Source: Fictibacillus norfolkensis (lineage in GTDB: Bacteria > Bacillota > Bacilli > Bacillales > Fictibacillaceae). From it: a DNA stretch of 64,000 nt. A program made the position numbers and the translations under genes. Where the stretch lies: assembly GCF_014836645.1 (NCBI RefSeq), contig NZ_JACSQM010000007.1, positions 62,001-126,000 on the forward strand, written 5' to 3'. Below are positions 49,079 to 58,289 of the stretch, one piece after another (the first letter of the stretch is position 1; every line of letters starts with the position of its first letter). Under the pieces are notes generated by a model. That model had not been told where the DNA came from. It saw only the letters and a program-made list of their open reading frames with translations, and searched no databases.

Positions 49079-49720
49079 GTGTACGACTGGGAAAATAAAG
49101 AGATTTGGACGAATAAAAAAAATTGGGACAAGCAGGGTTCATCTAAAGAATTAAAATCATTGATTCTTACATTTGATGATGGGCCATCTTCTGTTTTGGT
49201 TGAACTGCTAGATATCCTAAAGAAACATGGAGTAAAAGCACTGTTCTTTTGGCAGTCAAAGTTGTTGCATGTAAAACGTCCTTGGAAACGTGTGATTGAA
49301 GAAGGACATATAATCGGTGGGCATTCATTGCGCCATCGTGTTTTAACGAGACTATCTTATCATGACCAGCTTCATGATATTTCTACGAATTTGAAACAGC
49401 TAGAATCTCTCACAGGTCAAGAAGTGAAATATTTTCGTCCGCCTTATGGACAATTTAATGAAGATACGTTGGATGTTCTAAAGAAGCTCAATGTGATTCC
49501 TTTATTATGGGAAGTGGCGGGTCTGGATTGGGAACACAAAAAAAATCCCTTACACATTGTTCATAACATCTTGAATCATGCTGAGGATGGCTCTGTGATT
49601 CTTCTTCATGAATTAAAGCAAACCGTAGAAATTTTAGATGAACTGATTTCTGAATTAAAACTAGAAGGCTATGAATTTGTATTGCCTCCTAAATCGTTAT
49701 ATAGGGAGGGTCCTAGATGA
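49079..49720 (+). CDS. polysaccharide deacetylase-family protein (start interrupted by in-frame stop)
   Basis: NodB-fold domain of 213 residues from the GTG at 49079. Motif 1 TFDDGPS (both Asp), motif 2 GGHSLRHRVL (metal His pair), motif 3 RPPYGQFN and the LLHE strand are all intact, so a metal-dependent deacetylase is encoded. No signal peptide. The only strong ribosome site belongs to an in-frame ATG at 49043 that is stopped by TGA after five codons, and the GTG has no ribosome site. Expression might depend on re-initiation or stop read-through, or the gene is decaying. Overlaps the next gene by four bases. Confidence 0.75.
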   Translation: MYDWENKEIWTNKKNWDKQGSSKELKSLILTFDDGPSSVLVELLDILKKHGVKALFFWQSKLLHVKRPWKRVIEEGHIIGGHSLRHRVLTRLSYHDQLHDISTNLKQLESLTGQEVKYFRPPYGQFNEDTLDVLKKLNVIPLLWEVAGLDWEHKKNPLHIVHNILNHAEDGSVILLHELKQTVEILDELISELKLEGYEFVLPPKSLYREGPR

Positions 49721-50415
49721 AGAAGAAAATTGTCGTTTCATTTAGCGGAGGGAAAGATTCTATATTAGCTCTGTATCGACTGCAGAAGTCGGCAGAATGG
49801 GAGATCGATTCCTTATTAACAACGTTAACAGAAGACTACAATCGGACAACCATGCATGGCGTTCGAAATGAACTTTTAGAAATGCAGGCAAAATCACTTG
49901 GCTTACCTCTACGAGCGGTTTGGATCCCTAAAGATTGTTCGAACGATATGTACCAACAAAGAATGGAACAAGCTGTTGACGGCATTAAAGCTGATGGTAT
50001 ACAGCACATCATGTTTGGGGATATTTTTTTAGAAGATGTAAAAAAATATCGCGAAAACATGTTAGAAGGTACAGGAATCACACCAATTTTTCCAATATGG
50101 GGTGAGAGTTCTGAGCAAATTATTGAGGAGTTTTTGAGTGAAGGGTTTAAGACTGTTGTGTGCTGCTCAGATACATTAAAAATCGATTCCTCTTTTACTG
50201 GCCGTGTTATAGACGAGCAATTTATAGCAGACTATCCGAAGAAACATGATATATGTGGTGAGAACGGAGAATTTCATACGTTTGTTTTTGATGGACCGAA
50301 CTTTTCCTTTCCTGTTACGTATACGTTAGGTGAGACGCGAATGGTAAAAGATATGTTTAGTAATGAAGATCGTTTTTATTATGTGGATATCCTTCCAAAA
50401 GGGAAGCCCAAATAG
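49717..50415 (+). CDS. DUF71/ATP_bind_4-family ATP pyrophosphatase (diphthine-ammonia ligase-like)
   Basis: 232 residues with an N-terminal PP-loop VSFSGGKDSILAL that binds ATP, then TLTEDYNRTTMHGVR and MFGDIFLEDVKKYRE, as in the Dph6/MJ0570 family. Eukaryotic relatives amidate diphthine; bacteria lack diphthamide, so the bacterial role (perhaps amidation in cofactor or B12 metabolism) is open. The ATG overlaps the deacetylase stop as ATGA, so the two are coupled. Confidence 0.88.
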   Translation: MKKKIVVSFSGGKDSILALYRLQKSAEWEIDSLLTTLTEDYNRTTMHGVRNELLEMQAKSLGLPLRAVWIPKDCSNDMYQQRMEQAVDGIKADGIQHIMFGDIFLEDVKKYRENMLEGTGITPIFPIWGESSEQIIEEFLSEGFKTVVCCSDTLKIDSSFTGRVIDEQFIADYPKKHDICGENGEFHTFVFDGPNFSFPVTYTLGETRMVKDMFSNEDRFYYVDILPKGKPK

Positions 50416-50469
50416 CTAGCAATTCACATTTACTAGGAAAAGAGAATCTAGAGTAATGGAGACAAAAAT

Positions 50470-51606
50470 ATGGATATATGGATTTCAATTTCTATCATGG
50501 CGATCGTCGGTGCGTTTATTGGTGGTCTAACAAACTCCATTGCAATCCGAATGTTATTTAGACCGTTTACTACATTATACATTGGTAAATATCGAGTTCC
50601 ATTTACACCGGGACTCATACCGAAGCGTAGAAAACAACTTGCCGTGCAGCTGGGTGAGACCGTAACCAAGCATCTTCTGACCGCAGAAGGTGTACAAGCG
50701 AAAATTAACGATAACGGATTTCGCAAAGAGATGACTGAACTCGTTCAAGTAGAAGTGAAACGATTCTTAAAGAGTGAAATGACAATCAGTGACCTGCTTA
50801 AACAAGATTTCGGTGTGGATGATGTTCAGAACCGAATCCAAACAACAACCGAAGCATGGCTGAGTTCTCGAATGAATAGAATGCTTCAGGAATCAAATGG
50901 TAAGGAAATGAAAGATGTTCTGCCAGAAAAATTTGTTGCTGCAGGGGAAGAAAAGTTACCAGAAGTCGTAGATTGGCTCTTGAACAAAGGGGTTACTTAT
51001 TTAGAAAGTGAAGAAGGCCGGCAATCACTTGCGAGTGGCATTGATGCTTTTCTAATGGATAAAGGGATGCTCGTTAATATGGTATCTATGTTTTTTGGTA
51101 ATGTTAGTATCGCAGACAAAGTACAACCAGAACTGATCAAATTCATGAAACATGAAAATACACGTGATACCTTACTGAATCTTCTTCAGCAAGAATACCG
51201 AAGCTTTATGGAAAAAAGAATGGAAGAGGCACTAGGGCTGCTGAAACTGCCTGAGTTTACGACAGGTTTAGCAAAAGAAATTACAGCTAGACTTCCTATC
51301 GAAGAGTATTTAAACACACCTGTTTCTTCATTAGCGAGTTCGGTTGAGAGCTGGATAATGGATGACCTTACACCAAAAGCAGTATCTGCAGGTCTAGATC
51401 TATTTGTTGATCGATTAGAAATGCTGCTTGAAAAGATGCATCTTGCGAAAATTGTGGAAGAACAGGTTGAGGCCTTTTCTCTAGAGCTTCTAGAGGAAAT
51501 CATCATATCAATCGCAAAAAGCGAACTTAAGATGATAACATGGCTTGGAGCCTTGTTAGGTGGAATTATCGGGGTATTTCAAGGTATTCTTGTACTATTT
51601 TTGTAG
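50470..51606 (+). CDS. yheB: YheB, DUF445-family membrane protein
   Basis: 378 residues. N-terminal membrane helix (about 4-25) with GGLTNSIAIRMLFRPF just after it, a long helical soluble middle with Leu/Glu/Lys-rich amphipathic repeats, and a second membrane helix at the C-terminus (LGALLGGIIGVFQGILVLFL). This is the DUF445/YheB layout; function unknown. GGAGAC precedes the ATG. It is 49 bases upstream of yheA, as in B. subtilis. Confidence 0.92.
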   Translation: MDIWISISIMAIVGAFIGGLTNSIAIRMLFRPFTTLYIGKYRVPFTPGLIPKRRKQLAVQLGETVTKHLLTAEGVQAKINDNGFRKEMTELVQVEVKRFLKSEMTISDLLKQDFGVDDVQNRIQTTTEAWLSSRMNRMLQESNGKEMKDVLPEKFVAAGEEKLPEVVDWLLNKGVTYLESEEGRQSLASGIDAFLMDKGMLVNMVSMFFGNVSIADKVQPELIKFMKHENTRDTLLNLLQQEYRSFMEKRMEEALGLLKLPEFTTGLAKEITARLPIEEYLNTPVSSLASSVESWIMDDLTPKAVSAGLDLFVDRLEMLLEKMHLAKIVEEQVEAFSLELLEEIIISIAKSELKMITWLGALLGGIIGVFQGILVLFL

Positions 51607-51655
51607 AGTCTGTTATAGTGGGTACCGTAGTTAATCAATAGGAGGTATTTTACCA

Positions 51656-52024
51656 ATGTCAAACGTATACGATGTTGCTTACGACTTAGAAAAAGCATTG
51701 CGCAATAGTGAGGACTTTACAGCTTTAAAACAAAGCTATGATGAAGTAAATAACAATCCGGAAACGAAAGAACTTTTCGGTAAATTCCGTGATATTCAAG
51801 TAAATCTTCAACAAAAACAAATGAACGGCCAAGAAGTGACTCCTGAAGAGATTGAAGAAGCTCAAAAGCTTTTTGCTGATGTACAGCAGAACGAAACGAT
51901 TTCAAAGCTTATGGCAGCGGAGCAACGCATGAGCATGATCATCAATGATCTAAATAAAGTGATCACAAAGCCACTGGAAGAGCTTTACGGACCAATGGTT
52001 GAAGAAGACGGACAACAGCAATAA
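51656..52024 (+). CDS. yheA: YheA, UPF0342 (YlbF/YmcA-like) protein
   Basis: 122 residues, all helical, starting MSNVYDVAYDLEKALRNSEDF and containing FGKFRDIQVNLQQKQMNGQEVTPEE. Related to YlbF and YmcA of the RNase Y specificity complex, though YheA itself has no proven role. GGAGGT precedes the ATG. A strong terminator follows. Confidence 0.93.
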   Translation: MSNVYDVAYDLEKALRNSEDFTALKQSYDEVNNNPETKELFGKFRDIQVNLQQKQMNGQEVTPEEIEEAQKLFADVQQNETISKLMAAEQRMSMIINDLNKVITKPLEELYGPMVEEDGQQQ

Positions 52025-52038
52025 TAATGTGCTGATCT

Positions 52039-52073
52039 AACCCCCTGTTACTTTTGTAGCAGGGGGTTTTTCT
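52039..52073 (+). terminator. terminator after yheA
   Basis: AACCCCCTG pairs with CAGGGGGTT (52039-52047 with 52060-52068), followed by T residues. Confidence 0.9.
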
Positions 52074-52179
52074 TTTGCCTCATATTTCTTAGGTCTGTCC
52101 GCGTTCTAAAGCATGTTTCAAGGTCATAAACTTAACACGAGTTCTTATACTATATTTTCGCGAAATGGGGGAGCGCATC

Positions 52180-53031
52180 ATGGTATACCGTTTACTAGCG
52201 ATTGACATCGACGGAACCCTACTGCGAAGCAATTTCCGTATCGATAAAGAAACGAAAGAAGCCATTGATTATGTGCAGAAAAAAGGGGTCTATGTCACAC
52301 TCGCTTCGGGCAGGAGTTTTCCATCTACACAAAAGATCGCAAAAGCGTTAAAGATCGACAGTTATTTGATCAGTCATAATGGTGGATTTATTGCTTCATC
52401 TCTTGATGAACCTCTTCAAGAGAAAAGGTTATCGGTAGAAGATACTTATAGATTGGTAGAAGTGCTTGGAAATTACGAATGCCACATGCGCGTCGTCCAT
52501 GAGCGCTTCTCCGTAGGAAATCAACTCAAGCAAAAAAGTCAGCTCGTTGCGAAATTAACATTAAGCACAGGTGATCCGCTGTTCTACCCTGTATCTTTTA
52601 CAGAAAATCTAGGAGACTACGTTCTCTCACAAGAAGTGGCACCACCAAAGATGGATGTACAGTTCTTTGATGAGAAAGAATGCGACTCTGCAATGAAGTA
52701 CCTAAAAGAACATATGCCAGACTTTGAGTATTCTTCATCGGCCAAATGTCAGTTGGAGATCACAGCTAAAAAAGTAACAAAAGGAAATGCCTTAAGGTAC
52801 CTTGGTGAGAAACTAGGGATCGCTCCAAATGAGATGGTAGCAATCGGGGATTCGTATAACGATTTGGATATGATTGAATTTGCAGGTCTAGGTGTAGCAA
52901 TGGCAAACGCACCTGAAGAAGTGAAGAGAAAAGCAAAGTGGATCACGCGTACAAACGACCAGCTGGGCGTTCCGTACATGATAAAAGAAGTGTTCCGCAA
53001 GCAGATGCGCTTCCAGACATTGAAAAGATAG
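52180..53031 (+). CDS. yhaX: Cof-type HAD phosphatase YhaX
   Basis: 283 residues. HAD motif I DIDGTL close to the N-terminus, motif II in LASGRSF, motif III Lys in the KKVTKGNAL region and motif IV GDSYNDLDMIEFAGLGVAMANA. The large C2b cap between motifs II and III is typical of Cof/YidA sugar-phosphate or FMN phosphatases. I use the ATG at 52180, which has GGGGGAG six bases upstream; the ATG at 52165 would overlap it. B. subtilis yhaX lies in the same neighbourhood and is sporulation-related. Confidence 0.9.
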   Translation: MVYRLLAIDIDGTLLRSNFRIDKETKEAIDYVQKKGVYVTLASGRSFPSTQKIAKALKIDSYLISHNGGFIASSLDEPLQEKRLSVEDTYRLVEVLGNYECHMRVVHERFSVGNQLKQKSQLVAKLTLSTGDPLFYPVSFTENLGDYVLSQEVAPPKMDVQFFDEKECDSAMKYLKEHMPDFEYSSSAKCQLEITAKKVTKGNALRYLGEKLGIAPNEMVAIGDSYNDLDMIEFAGLGVAMANAPEEVKRKAKWITRTNDQLGVPYMIKEVFRKQMRFQTLKR

Positions 53032-53140
53032 ATAAGTAGATGATGAAGTAGGATTCTTTTTGGACATTTATGTCTAGAAAGAGTCTTTTTTTTGTTGTGT
53101 AGGGTGCAGAATGAAGGTGTAGAGATTGGCATGCGGAGAT

Positions 53141-53260
53141 TAATGCTCGTTGGTGGGGATTTATGCTCGTTGGCAGGAATTTATGCTCGTTCGCGGGGAT
53201 TTATGCTCGTTCTCGGAGATTTATACTTGCTCACAGGAATCTTCGCCTCACTTCGACAAC
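53141..53260. repeat. phased tandem array 3 (TTATGCTCGT core, exact 20-base period)
   Basis: TTATGCTCGT or close variants start at 53141, 53161, 53181, 53201 and 53221, exactly 20 bases apart, with a GGGGA or GGCAGGAA tail before each. TTCGACAAC at 53252-53260 is a one-base-changed reverse complement of GTTTGTCGAA. It occupies the 349-base gap between yhaX and dhaS; the remainder contains only the dhaS leader. Confidence 0.85.
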
Positions 53261-53380
53261 TCCCGTCGAATTTCGTAAAAAACGTTTCAGTTTTATTACA
53301 AATGTAGAAAATGAAAGGGTTTACATGAATCGTGACGAATAATATTTATGTAAGAACCACAATGCAAAGGGAGGATTCAA

Positions 53381-54865
53381 ATGGAAAAAACTTTAGACCT
53401 TCAATTAAAACCAAAGGTGGCCGAGTTTCTTAACGGAACGAAAAAACATTTTATCAATGGGGAATGGGTCAGCTCAGCTAGCGGAAAAACATTTGAAACG
53501 TTAAACCCTTCAACTGGAGAAGTATTAGCAGTTGTATCTGAAGGTGGAACTGAAGATATCGACAAGGCGGTAAAGGCGGCAAGAGCTGCTTTTGAAACAG
53601 GTTATTGGTCAAAGATGCCAGCTTCAAAGCGAAGTTACTTGATCTACAAATTAGCAGAATTAATGGAAGAGAATAAAGAAGAATTAGCACAGCTTGATAC
53701 ATTGGATAACGGGAAACCGATCCGCGAAACGATGAATGCAGATGTTCCGCTCGCGATCGAACATTTCCGCTATTATGCTGGTTGGTCAACGAAAATTGTG
53801 GGACAGACGATTCCTGTAGCAGGAAGCTTCTTCAACTATACACGTCATGAAGCGCTTGGGGTAGTTGGACAGATCATTCCTTGGAACTTCCCATTATTGA
53901 TGGCTGCTTGGAAGCTTGGTGCAGCACTTGCGACGGGATGTACGGTCGTACTGAAGCCGGCTGAGCAAACACCTCTTTCAGCACTCTACTTGGCAAAATT
54001 AGCACATGAAGCTGGGTTCCCAGAAGGTGTGTTAAACGTTGTAACGGGTGCTGGTGAAACAGGTGCAGCGCTAGTTGATCATCCAAACGTGGACAAGATC
54101 GCATTTACAGGTTCCACTGAAGTTGGAAAGCTGATCATGCGTAATGCGTCTAACTCTTTGAAGCGTGTAACGCTTGAGCTTGGTGGTAAATCACCAAATA
54201 TCATCCTGCCTGATGCTGACATGAGCCGTGCAGTTCCTGGTGCCTTAAGCGGAATCATGTTCAACCAAGGACAAGTTTGCTGTGCGGGATCACGTTTATA
54301 TATTCAAAAGAAATCATTTGATAATGTCGTAGCAGACCTTGTGTCTCATGCGAAGAAGATCAAGCAAGGTCCTGGGTTAGATCCAGATACAACGATGGGG
54401 CCGCTCGTATCTCAAGAACAGCATAACCGCGTTCTTGGATATATTCAAAAAGGACAAGATGAAGGTGCAGAATTGTTAACAGGAGGAACAACGCCATTTG
54501 ACAAAGGATACTTTGTTGAGCCGACAATCTTCGCTGATGTAGATGATAAGATGACGATCGCGAAAGAAGAGATCTTCGGACCAGTTGTGGCTGCAATGCC
54601 GTTTGATGACTTAGATGATGTAATCGCTCGTGCAAATGACTCTGAGTATGGTCTTGCTGCAGGACTATGGACAGAGAATCTAAAAACCGCTCATTATGTA
54701 TCGAACAAGCTTCGTGCTGGTACAGTATGGGTGAACTGCTATAATGCGTTTGATGCTGCTTCACCATTCGGCGGATACAAGCAATCGGGTATCGGACGTG
54801 AAATGGGTTCTTATGCATTAAACAACTACACAGAAGTAAAGAGTGTGTGGGTGAACCTTAAATAG
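53381..54865 (+). CDS. dhaS: NAD-dependent aldehyde dehydrogenase DhaS
   Basis: 494 residues, close to the usual 495 of DhaS/ALDH1-type enzymes. [20 protein letters not shown] (cofactor entry), FTGSTEVGK, Glu base in LELGGKSPN, catalytic Cys in [19 protein letters not shown] and [15 protein letters not shown]. Oxidises aldehydes to acids in the cytoplasm. GGAGG precedes the ATG. It stands alone between a phased repeat array and a terminator. Confidence 0.93.
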   Translation: MEKTLDLQLKPKVAEFLNGTKKHFINGEWVSSASGKTFETLNPSTGEVLAVVSEGGTEDIDKAVKAARAAFETGYWSKMPASKRSYLIYKLAELMEENKEELAQLDTLDNGKPIRETMNADVPLAIEHFRYYAGWSTKIVGQTIPVAGSFFNYTRHEALGVVGQIIPWNFPLLMAAWKLGAALATGCTVVLKPAEQTPLSALYLAKLAHEAGFPEGVLNVVTGAGETGAALVDHPNVDKIAFTGSTEVGKLIMRNASNSLKRVTLELGGKSPNIILPDADMSRAVPGALSGIMFNQGQVCCAGSRLYIQKKSFDNVVADLVSHAKKIKQGPGLDPDTTMGPLVSQEQHNRVLGYIQKGQDEGAELLTGGTTPFDKGYFVEPTIFADVDDKMTIAKEEIFGPVVAAMPFDDLDDVIARANDSEYGLAAGLWTENLKTAHYVSNKLRAGTVWVNCYNAFDAASPFGGYKQSGIGREMGSYALNNYTEVKSVWVNLK

Positions 54866-54910
54866 ACAACAAGACATAACGGGGTCAAAAAATTGAACGG
54901 ATAAATAAGA

Positions 54911-54947
54911 AAAACCGGGTGCTAGATCCAGCATCCGGTTTTTTCAT
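54911..54947 (+). terminator. terminator after dhaS
   Basis: AAACCGG-GTGCT pairs with AGCAT-CCGGTT around AGATCC, followed by six T residues. Confidence 0.9.
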
Positions 54948-54948
54948 T

Positions 54949-55205
54949 GTTCATTGATAAGCGGCGAATCTCTTCGTCAGTTTTGTTTTTTCGGTGCTCA
55001 TGTAGGAGGACTACACTCCGCTCCTCAAAACTTCACTTCCTCGACCTTCTTGCTTCTGAATGAACAATTTGTTCATTGATAAGCTTCGAAACTCTTCGTC
55101 AGTTTTGTTTTCTCGGTGCTCATGCAGGAAGACTATACTCCGCTCCTCAAAAACTTCACTTCCTCGATCTTCTTGCTTCTGATTGAACAACTTATACATG
55201 GTTAA
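54949..55205. repeat. tandem duplication of a 122-123 base unit
   Basis: GTTCATTGATAAGC starts at 54949 and again at 55071, and the whole intervening sequence (CTCTTCGTCAGTTTTG, TCGGTGCTCATG, ACTCCGCTCCTCAAAA, CTTCACTTCCTCGA, CTTCTTGCTTCTGA) is repeated with about 10 per cent change; a third, partial start lies near 55191. One copy has an extra A, so on the minus strand one unit is 41 codons. It lies between dhaS and the GNAT gene. Confidence 0.85.
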
Positions 55206-55216
55206 GCAGCTGATTA

Positions 55217-55651
55217 TTAAAGCATTACCTTTATGAATCGCAACCCTGTATCATCATAATCTAGACTACGATAGAACTCATGCGTATCTGTTCTTTGTTT
55301 TCCACTATTAAGCAAGATCGCCGTACAGCCTTGTTCTTTTGCCCATTCTTCCCCATAACGAACAAGCTCCTTGCCGATGCCGTTTCCTCTGAATTCTTCA
55401 CTTACCACTAAAGCAGTAATACGTGCATAGCAGCCGTTTTTCTCAAAATATATACCTTTTGCAAGGCCGATCATCCCAATCACTTGATCGTTTACACAAG
55501 CCACAAAACAAGCATAAGCAGAATTAGGAAGCAGTGTCTCTAATCGCTCTGTCATCTCTTCGGGCTTGGTTGGATAACCGAGCTCTCCCATTAAATAAGA
55601 AAGTTCGTAACTGTCATCGTATCGAGCTTCTCGTAGAATCACTTCACTCAC
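55217..55651 (-). CDS. GNAT-family N-acetyltransferase
   Basis: 144 residues. EVILREARYDDSYELSYLMGELG start, the central ACVNDQVIGMIGL strand, acetyl-CoA binding VVSEEFRGNGIGKELVRYGEEWAKEQGC (Q/RxxGxG/A) and a C-terminal HEFYRSLDYDDTGLRF. Acceptor unknown. The GTG at 55651 is chosen: GAGGGAG lies six bases upstream, whereas the longer ATG at 55681 lacks one and abuts the stop of yhzD. It may be cotranscribed with yhzD. Confidence 0.87.
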   Translation of the reverse strand: MSEVILREARYDDSYELSYLMGELGYPTKPEEMTERLETLLPNSAYACFVACVNDQVIGMIGLAKGIYFEKNGCYARITALVVSEEFRGNGIGKELVRYGEEWAKEQGCTAILLNSGKQRTDTHEFYRSLDYDDTGLRFIKVML

Positions 55652-55680
55652 TGTTTTCTCCCTCGTTTCCATGAGTTTCA

Positions 55681-55866
55681 TTAGCGATGGAAAAGAAGCA
55701 ACTGTCCCTTTGGTGATGTCAGACGATGCGTTTTTTCTTGCATGTTCAGTTCAGCCAAACGGGCTTCTCCTTGCTCTTTTGCTTCAGAGTCGCTCTGTGC
55801 AGAAATTGTTTCATCCAATATTTTTTCACCATTACTTTCGTATGCAGTTAGTGCGTATGTATTCAT
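55681..55866 (-). CDS. yhzD: YhzD-family small protein
   Basis: 61 residues, the same size as B. subtilis YhzD and with the same ends: MNTYALTAYESNGEKILDE and THRLTSPKGQLLLFHR. Soluble, acidic in the middle (SDSEAKEQGEARLAEL). No known function. AAAGGAG precedes the ATG. Divergent from yhaQ, and 29 bases from the GNAT start. Confidence 0.88.
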   Translation of the reverse strand: MNTYALTAYESNGEKILDETISAQSDSEAKEQGEARLAELNMQEKTHRLTSPKGQLLLFHR

Positions 55867-56014
55867 GATGATCGAACTCCTTTCGTATCTAAATTGGATT
55901 TCAACATTCGACGAATTTTTCCTGCCACAAACTTAAGAATTTATATGAAACTTAAGCGATTGCCCCCGCGTACTAGGAATATATGGTATATTTTACAGCG
56001 GGAGGGATAAAGTC

Positions 56015-56911
56015 ATGTTGACCATTAATGAAGTAAGGAAACAGTTTGGTAGTTTTACAGCCGTTGACGGAATTAACTTACAGATTCCTAGAGGTGAGAT
56101 CTTTGGGTTGCTGGGTGCGAATGGTGCGGGGAAAACGACGACATTTCGAATGATCTTAGGATTATTAACACCATCACAAGGAAGAATTACATGGAACGAT
56201 AAAGAAATCTCTTATGAGACGAGTGATCTTATAGGGTATCTACCCGAAGAAAGAGGATTATATCCAAAACTGACTGTAAGAGAGCAGTTGATCTATCTCG
56301 GGCAGTTGCGCGGTATGACGCGATCACAAATACAAGAACAGACGGATAAGTGGTTGAAGCGTTTTGGTGCTGAAGAGTATTTGAATAAGAAGGTAGAAGC
56401 GTTGTCAAAAGGAAATCAGCAAAAAATCCAGTTCATTGCGGCTGTTCTTCATCGTCCGGAACTTTTGATCTTAGATGAACCGTTTAGCGGACTAGACCCT
56501 GTGAACGTTGAGCTTCTAAAGAGTGCTGTACATGAGCTGAAAAAAGAAGGAACGACGATCGTCTTCTCCTCTCATCGAATGGAGCATGTAGAAGAGCTAT
56601 GTCAGCATCTCTGTATCATGCATAGAGGAAAGTCAGTTGTTCAAGGAAATCTAAAAGAAATCAAACGATCTTTTGGGAAAAAGAACGTATCTGTTAAAGC
56701 GGATTTTGATCTAACTTATCTGAAAGATACGGCTGGAGTTATTAAGCATCGCACAACAGGAGACGGAATCATTCTTCAAGTTGAACGAGAAGAAGTGGCA
56801 AAGGATTTATTCCAAGCTATCCAATCAAAAGGGTTTGTAAGAAAGTTTGAACTTGAGGAACCTTCCTTAAATGATATCTTCATCGAGAAAGTAGGTGTTG
56901 TTCATGAGTAA
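56015..56911 (+). CDS. yhaQ: ABC transporter ATPase YhaQ (NatA-like)
   Basis: 298 residues. Walker A GANGAGKTT, a Q-loop region with GYLPEERGLYPKLT, signature LSKGNQQK, Walker B LLILDEPFSGLDPVN and the H-loop in SSHRMEHVE; the C-terminal extension of about 80 residues is as in NatA. With YhaP it forms an exporter related to the sodium pump NatAB. GGGAGGG precedes the ATG; it overlaps yhaP by eight bases. Confidence 0.92.
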   Translation: MLTINEVRKQFGSFTAVDGINLQIPRGEIFGLLGANGAGKTTTFRMILGLLTPSQGRITWNDKEISYETSDLIGYLPEERGLYPKLTVREQLIYLGQLRGMTRSQIQEQTDKWLKRFGAEEYLNKKVEALSKGNQQKIQFIAAVLHRPELLILDEPFSGLDPVNVELLKSAVHELKKEGTTIVFSSHRMEHVEELCQHLCIMHRGKSVVQGNLKEIKRSFGKKNVSVKADFDLTYLKDTAGVIKHRTTGDGIILQVEREEVAKDLFQAIQSKGFVRKFELEEPSLNDIFIEKVGVVHE

Positions 56912-58178
56912 ATTTATGACCGTAATGATGCATACATACCGATCTAAAATAAAATCAAAACCATTTCTGATCACAACACTCATTACAATCGGTTTGTTAT
57001 TCGTAATAACGAATATGAACGAGATCACAAAAATGTTCGGTGAAGATGAGGCTTCTAAAATTGGCGTTATCGACCGAACAGGAGACACGCTTCCGGCACT
57101 TCAAACACAGCTTAAGCAAACGAGTGATGATCTGAAAGCCGAAGCGTTCACAAAATCAGAGAGTGAAGCAGAAAAAGCCGTCCTTGATGGTAAGATCGAA
57201 GGGATTTTAATTCTCGATAGGGATGATTCAGGTATCATCTCAGGAACATATAAAGCAGAAGATGTAACACAACAGAGCTTGATCGCAGATGTAGAGCTAG
57301 CGCTGCAGCAGATTAAGAACAAATCAGCCGCTGAGTCCATCGGATTAAATCAAGAACAGCTCGCTGCGATTTATTCGCCGGTTTCTTTTGCTAAAGAGTC
57401 ATTGTCTGATTCAGCAAAAAGTGAGGAAGAAGCAGCACAAGTATATATCTTAGTCTACGTGGTTCTATTTTTCATGTACATGGCCGTCATGATGTATGGA
57501 AGTATGATCGCTGTAGAGGTGGCAACAGAAAAATCTTCACGTGTTATGGAAATCCTGATTTCTTCTGTATCGCCTGTGACACAAATGTTTGGTAAGATCT
57601 TTGGTATCGTACTCTTAGCATTAACTCAGCTAGCGTTGTTTGTTGCTGGAGGGTTTCTGGCAGTGAAATTGAACGGACAGCTTAGCGGAAGTGAGAGTAT
57701 CATAAATGAATTAAAGCTGAATGAGATTCCAACCTCATTAATCATTTATGCTCTTGTGTTTTTCATTTTAGGATTCTTCCTCTACTCAACTCTATTTGCG
57801 ATGCTTGGTTCATTGATCAGCAGAGTTGAAGAAGTAAATAATTTAATGACACCTGTAGTGATTGTCATCGTAGCGGCATTCATGATCGCCATGTTCGGCA
57901 GAGAAAACCCAGAGTCTGGTTTCGTTGCAGCGGCATCCTACTTCCCGCTGTTTACACCGATGCTCATGCTGCTTCGTGTAGGGATGCTTTCATTACCGGT
58001 TTGGGAAGTAGCACTGGGAATCAGCGTCCTAGTCGGAGCCATCTTCTTGTTTGCCATAATTGGTGCTCGTGTGTATCGCGGTGGTGTATTAATGTACGGA
58101 AACGCACCGTCCCTGAAGTTGTTCAAGCAAGCTCTTCTTTTATCGAAGCAAGAGAAGAAAAACACAACCGACATCTAA
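56904..58178 (+). CDS. yhaP: ABC transporter permease YhaP (NatB-like)
   Basis: 424 residues. One N-terminal helix (about 18-37), a large outside domain of about 150 residues rich in Glu/Ser/Ala, then five or six C-terminal helices including VYILVYVVLFFMYMAVMMYGSMI and IVIVAAFMIAMFG. This is the ABC-2 NatB layout. AGGTG is seven bases before the ATG at 56904. Partner of YhaQ; exported ion or compound unknown. Confidence 0.92.
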   Translation: MSKFMTVMMHTYRSKIKSKPFLITTLITIGLLFVITNMNEITKMFGEDEASKIGVIDRTGDTLPALQTQLKQTSDDLKAEAFTKSESEAEKAVLDGKIEGILILDRDDSGIISGTYKAEDVTQQSLIADVELALQQIKNKSAAESIGLNQEQLAAIYSPVSFAKESLSDSAKSEEEAAQVYILVYVVLFFMYMAVMMYGSMIAVEVATEKSSRVMEILISSVSPVTQMFGKIFGIVLLALTQLALFVAGGFLAVKLNGQLSGSESIINELKLNEIPTSLIIYALVFFILGFFLYSTLFAMLGSLISRVEEVNNLMTPVVIVIVAAFMIAMFGRENPESGFVAAASYFPLFTPMLMLLRVGMLSLPVWEVALGISVLVGAIFLFAIIGARVYRGGVLMYGNAPSLKLFKQALLLSKQEKKNTTDI

Positions 58179-58184
58179 TCTGAA

Positions 58185-58212
58185 AAAGAGAGCCTCGTGC
58201 TCTCTTTTTTTT
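58185..58212 (+). terminator. terminator after yhaP
   Basis: AAAGAGAGC (58185-58193) pairs with GCTCTCTTT (58199-58207), followed by a T run. It separates yhaQP from yhaON. Confidence 0.88.
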
Positions 58213-58289
58213 ACACGTTCACAAGCGAACGTGCTTTCGTATATATGTTAAAATGAAGGGAAGAATGGTAGAAAAAGAGGATGAGTGAA

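Noticed and set aside
53092..53307. 71-codon frame with a repeating peptide
   Set aside because: The repeat step is 20 bases, not a multiple of three, so the frame is an accident of the tandem array and not a repeat protein.
55011..55199. 62-codon minus-strand frame over the tandem duplication
   Set aside because: No ribosome site, and the second unit breaks the frame; listed as a repeat, with the coding question raised separately.
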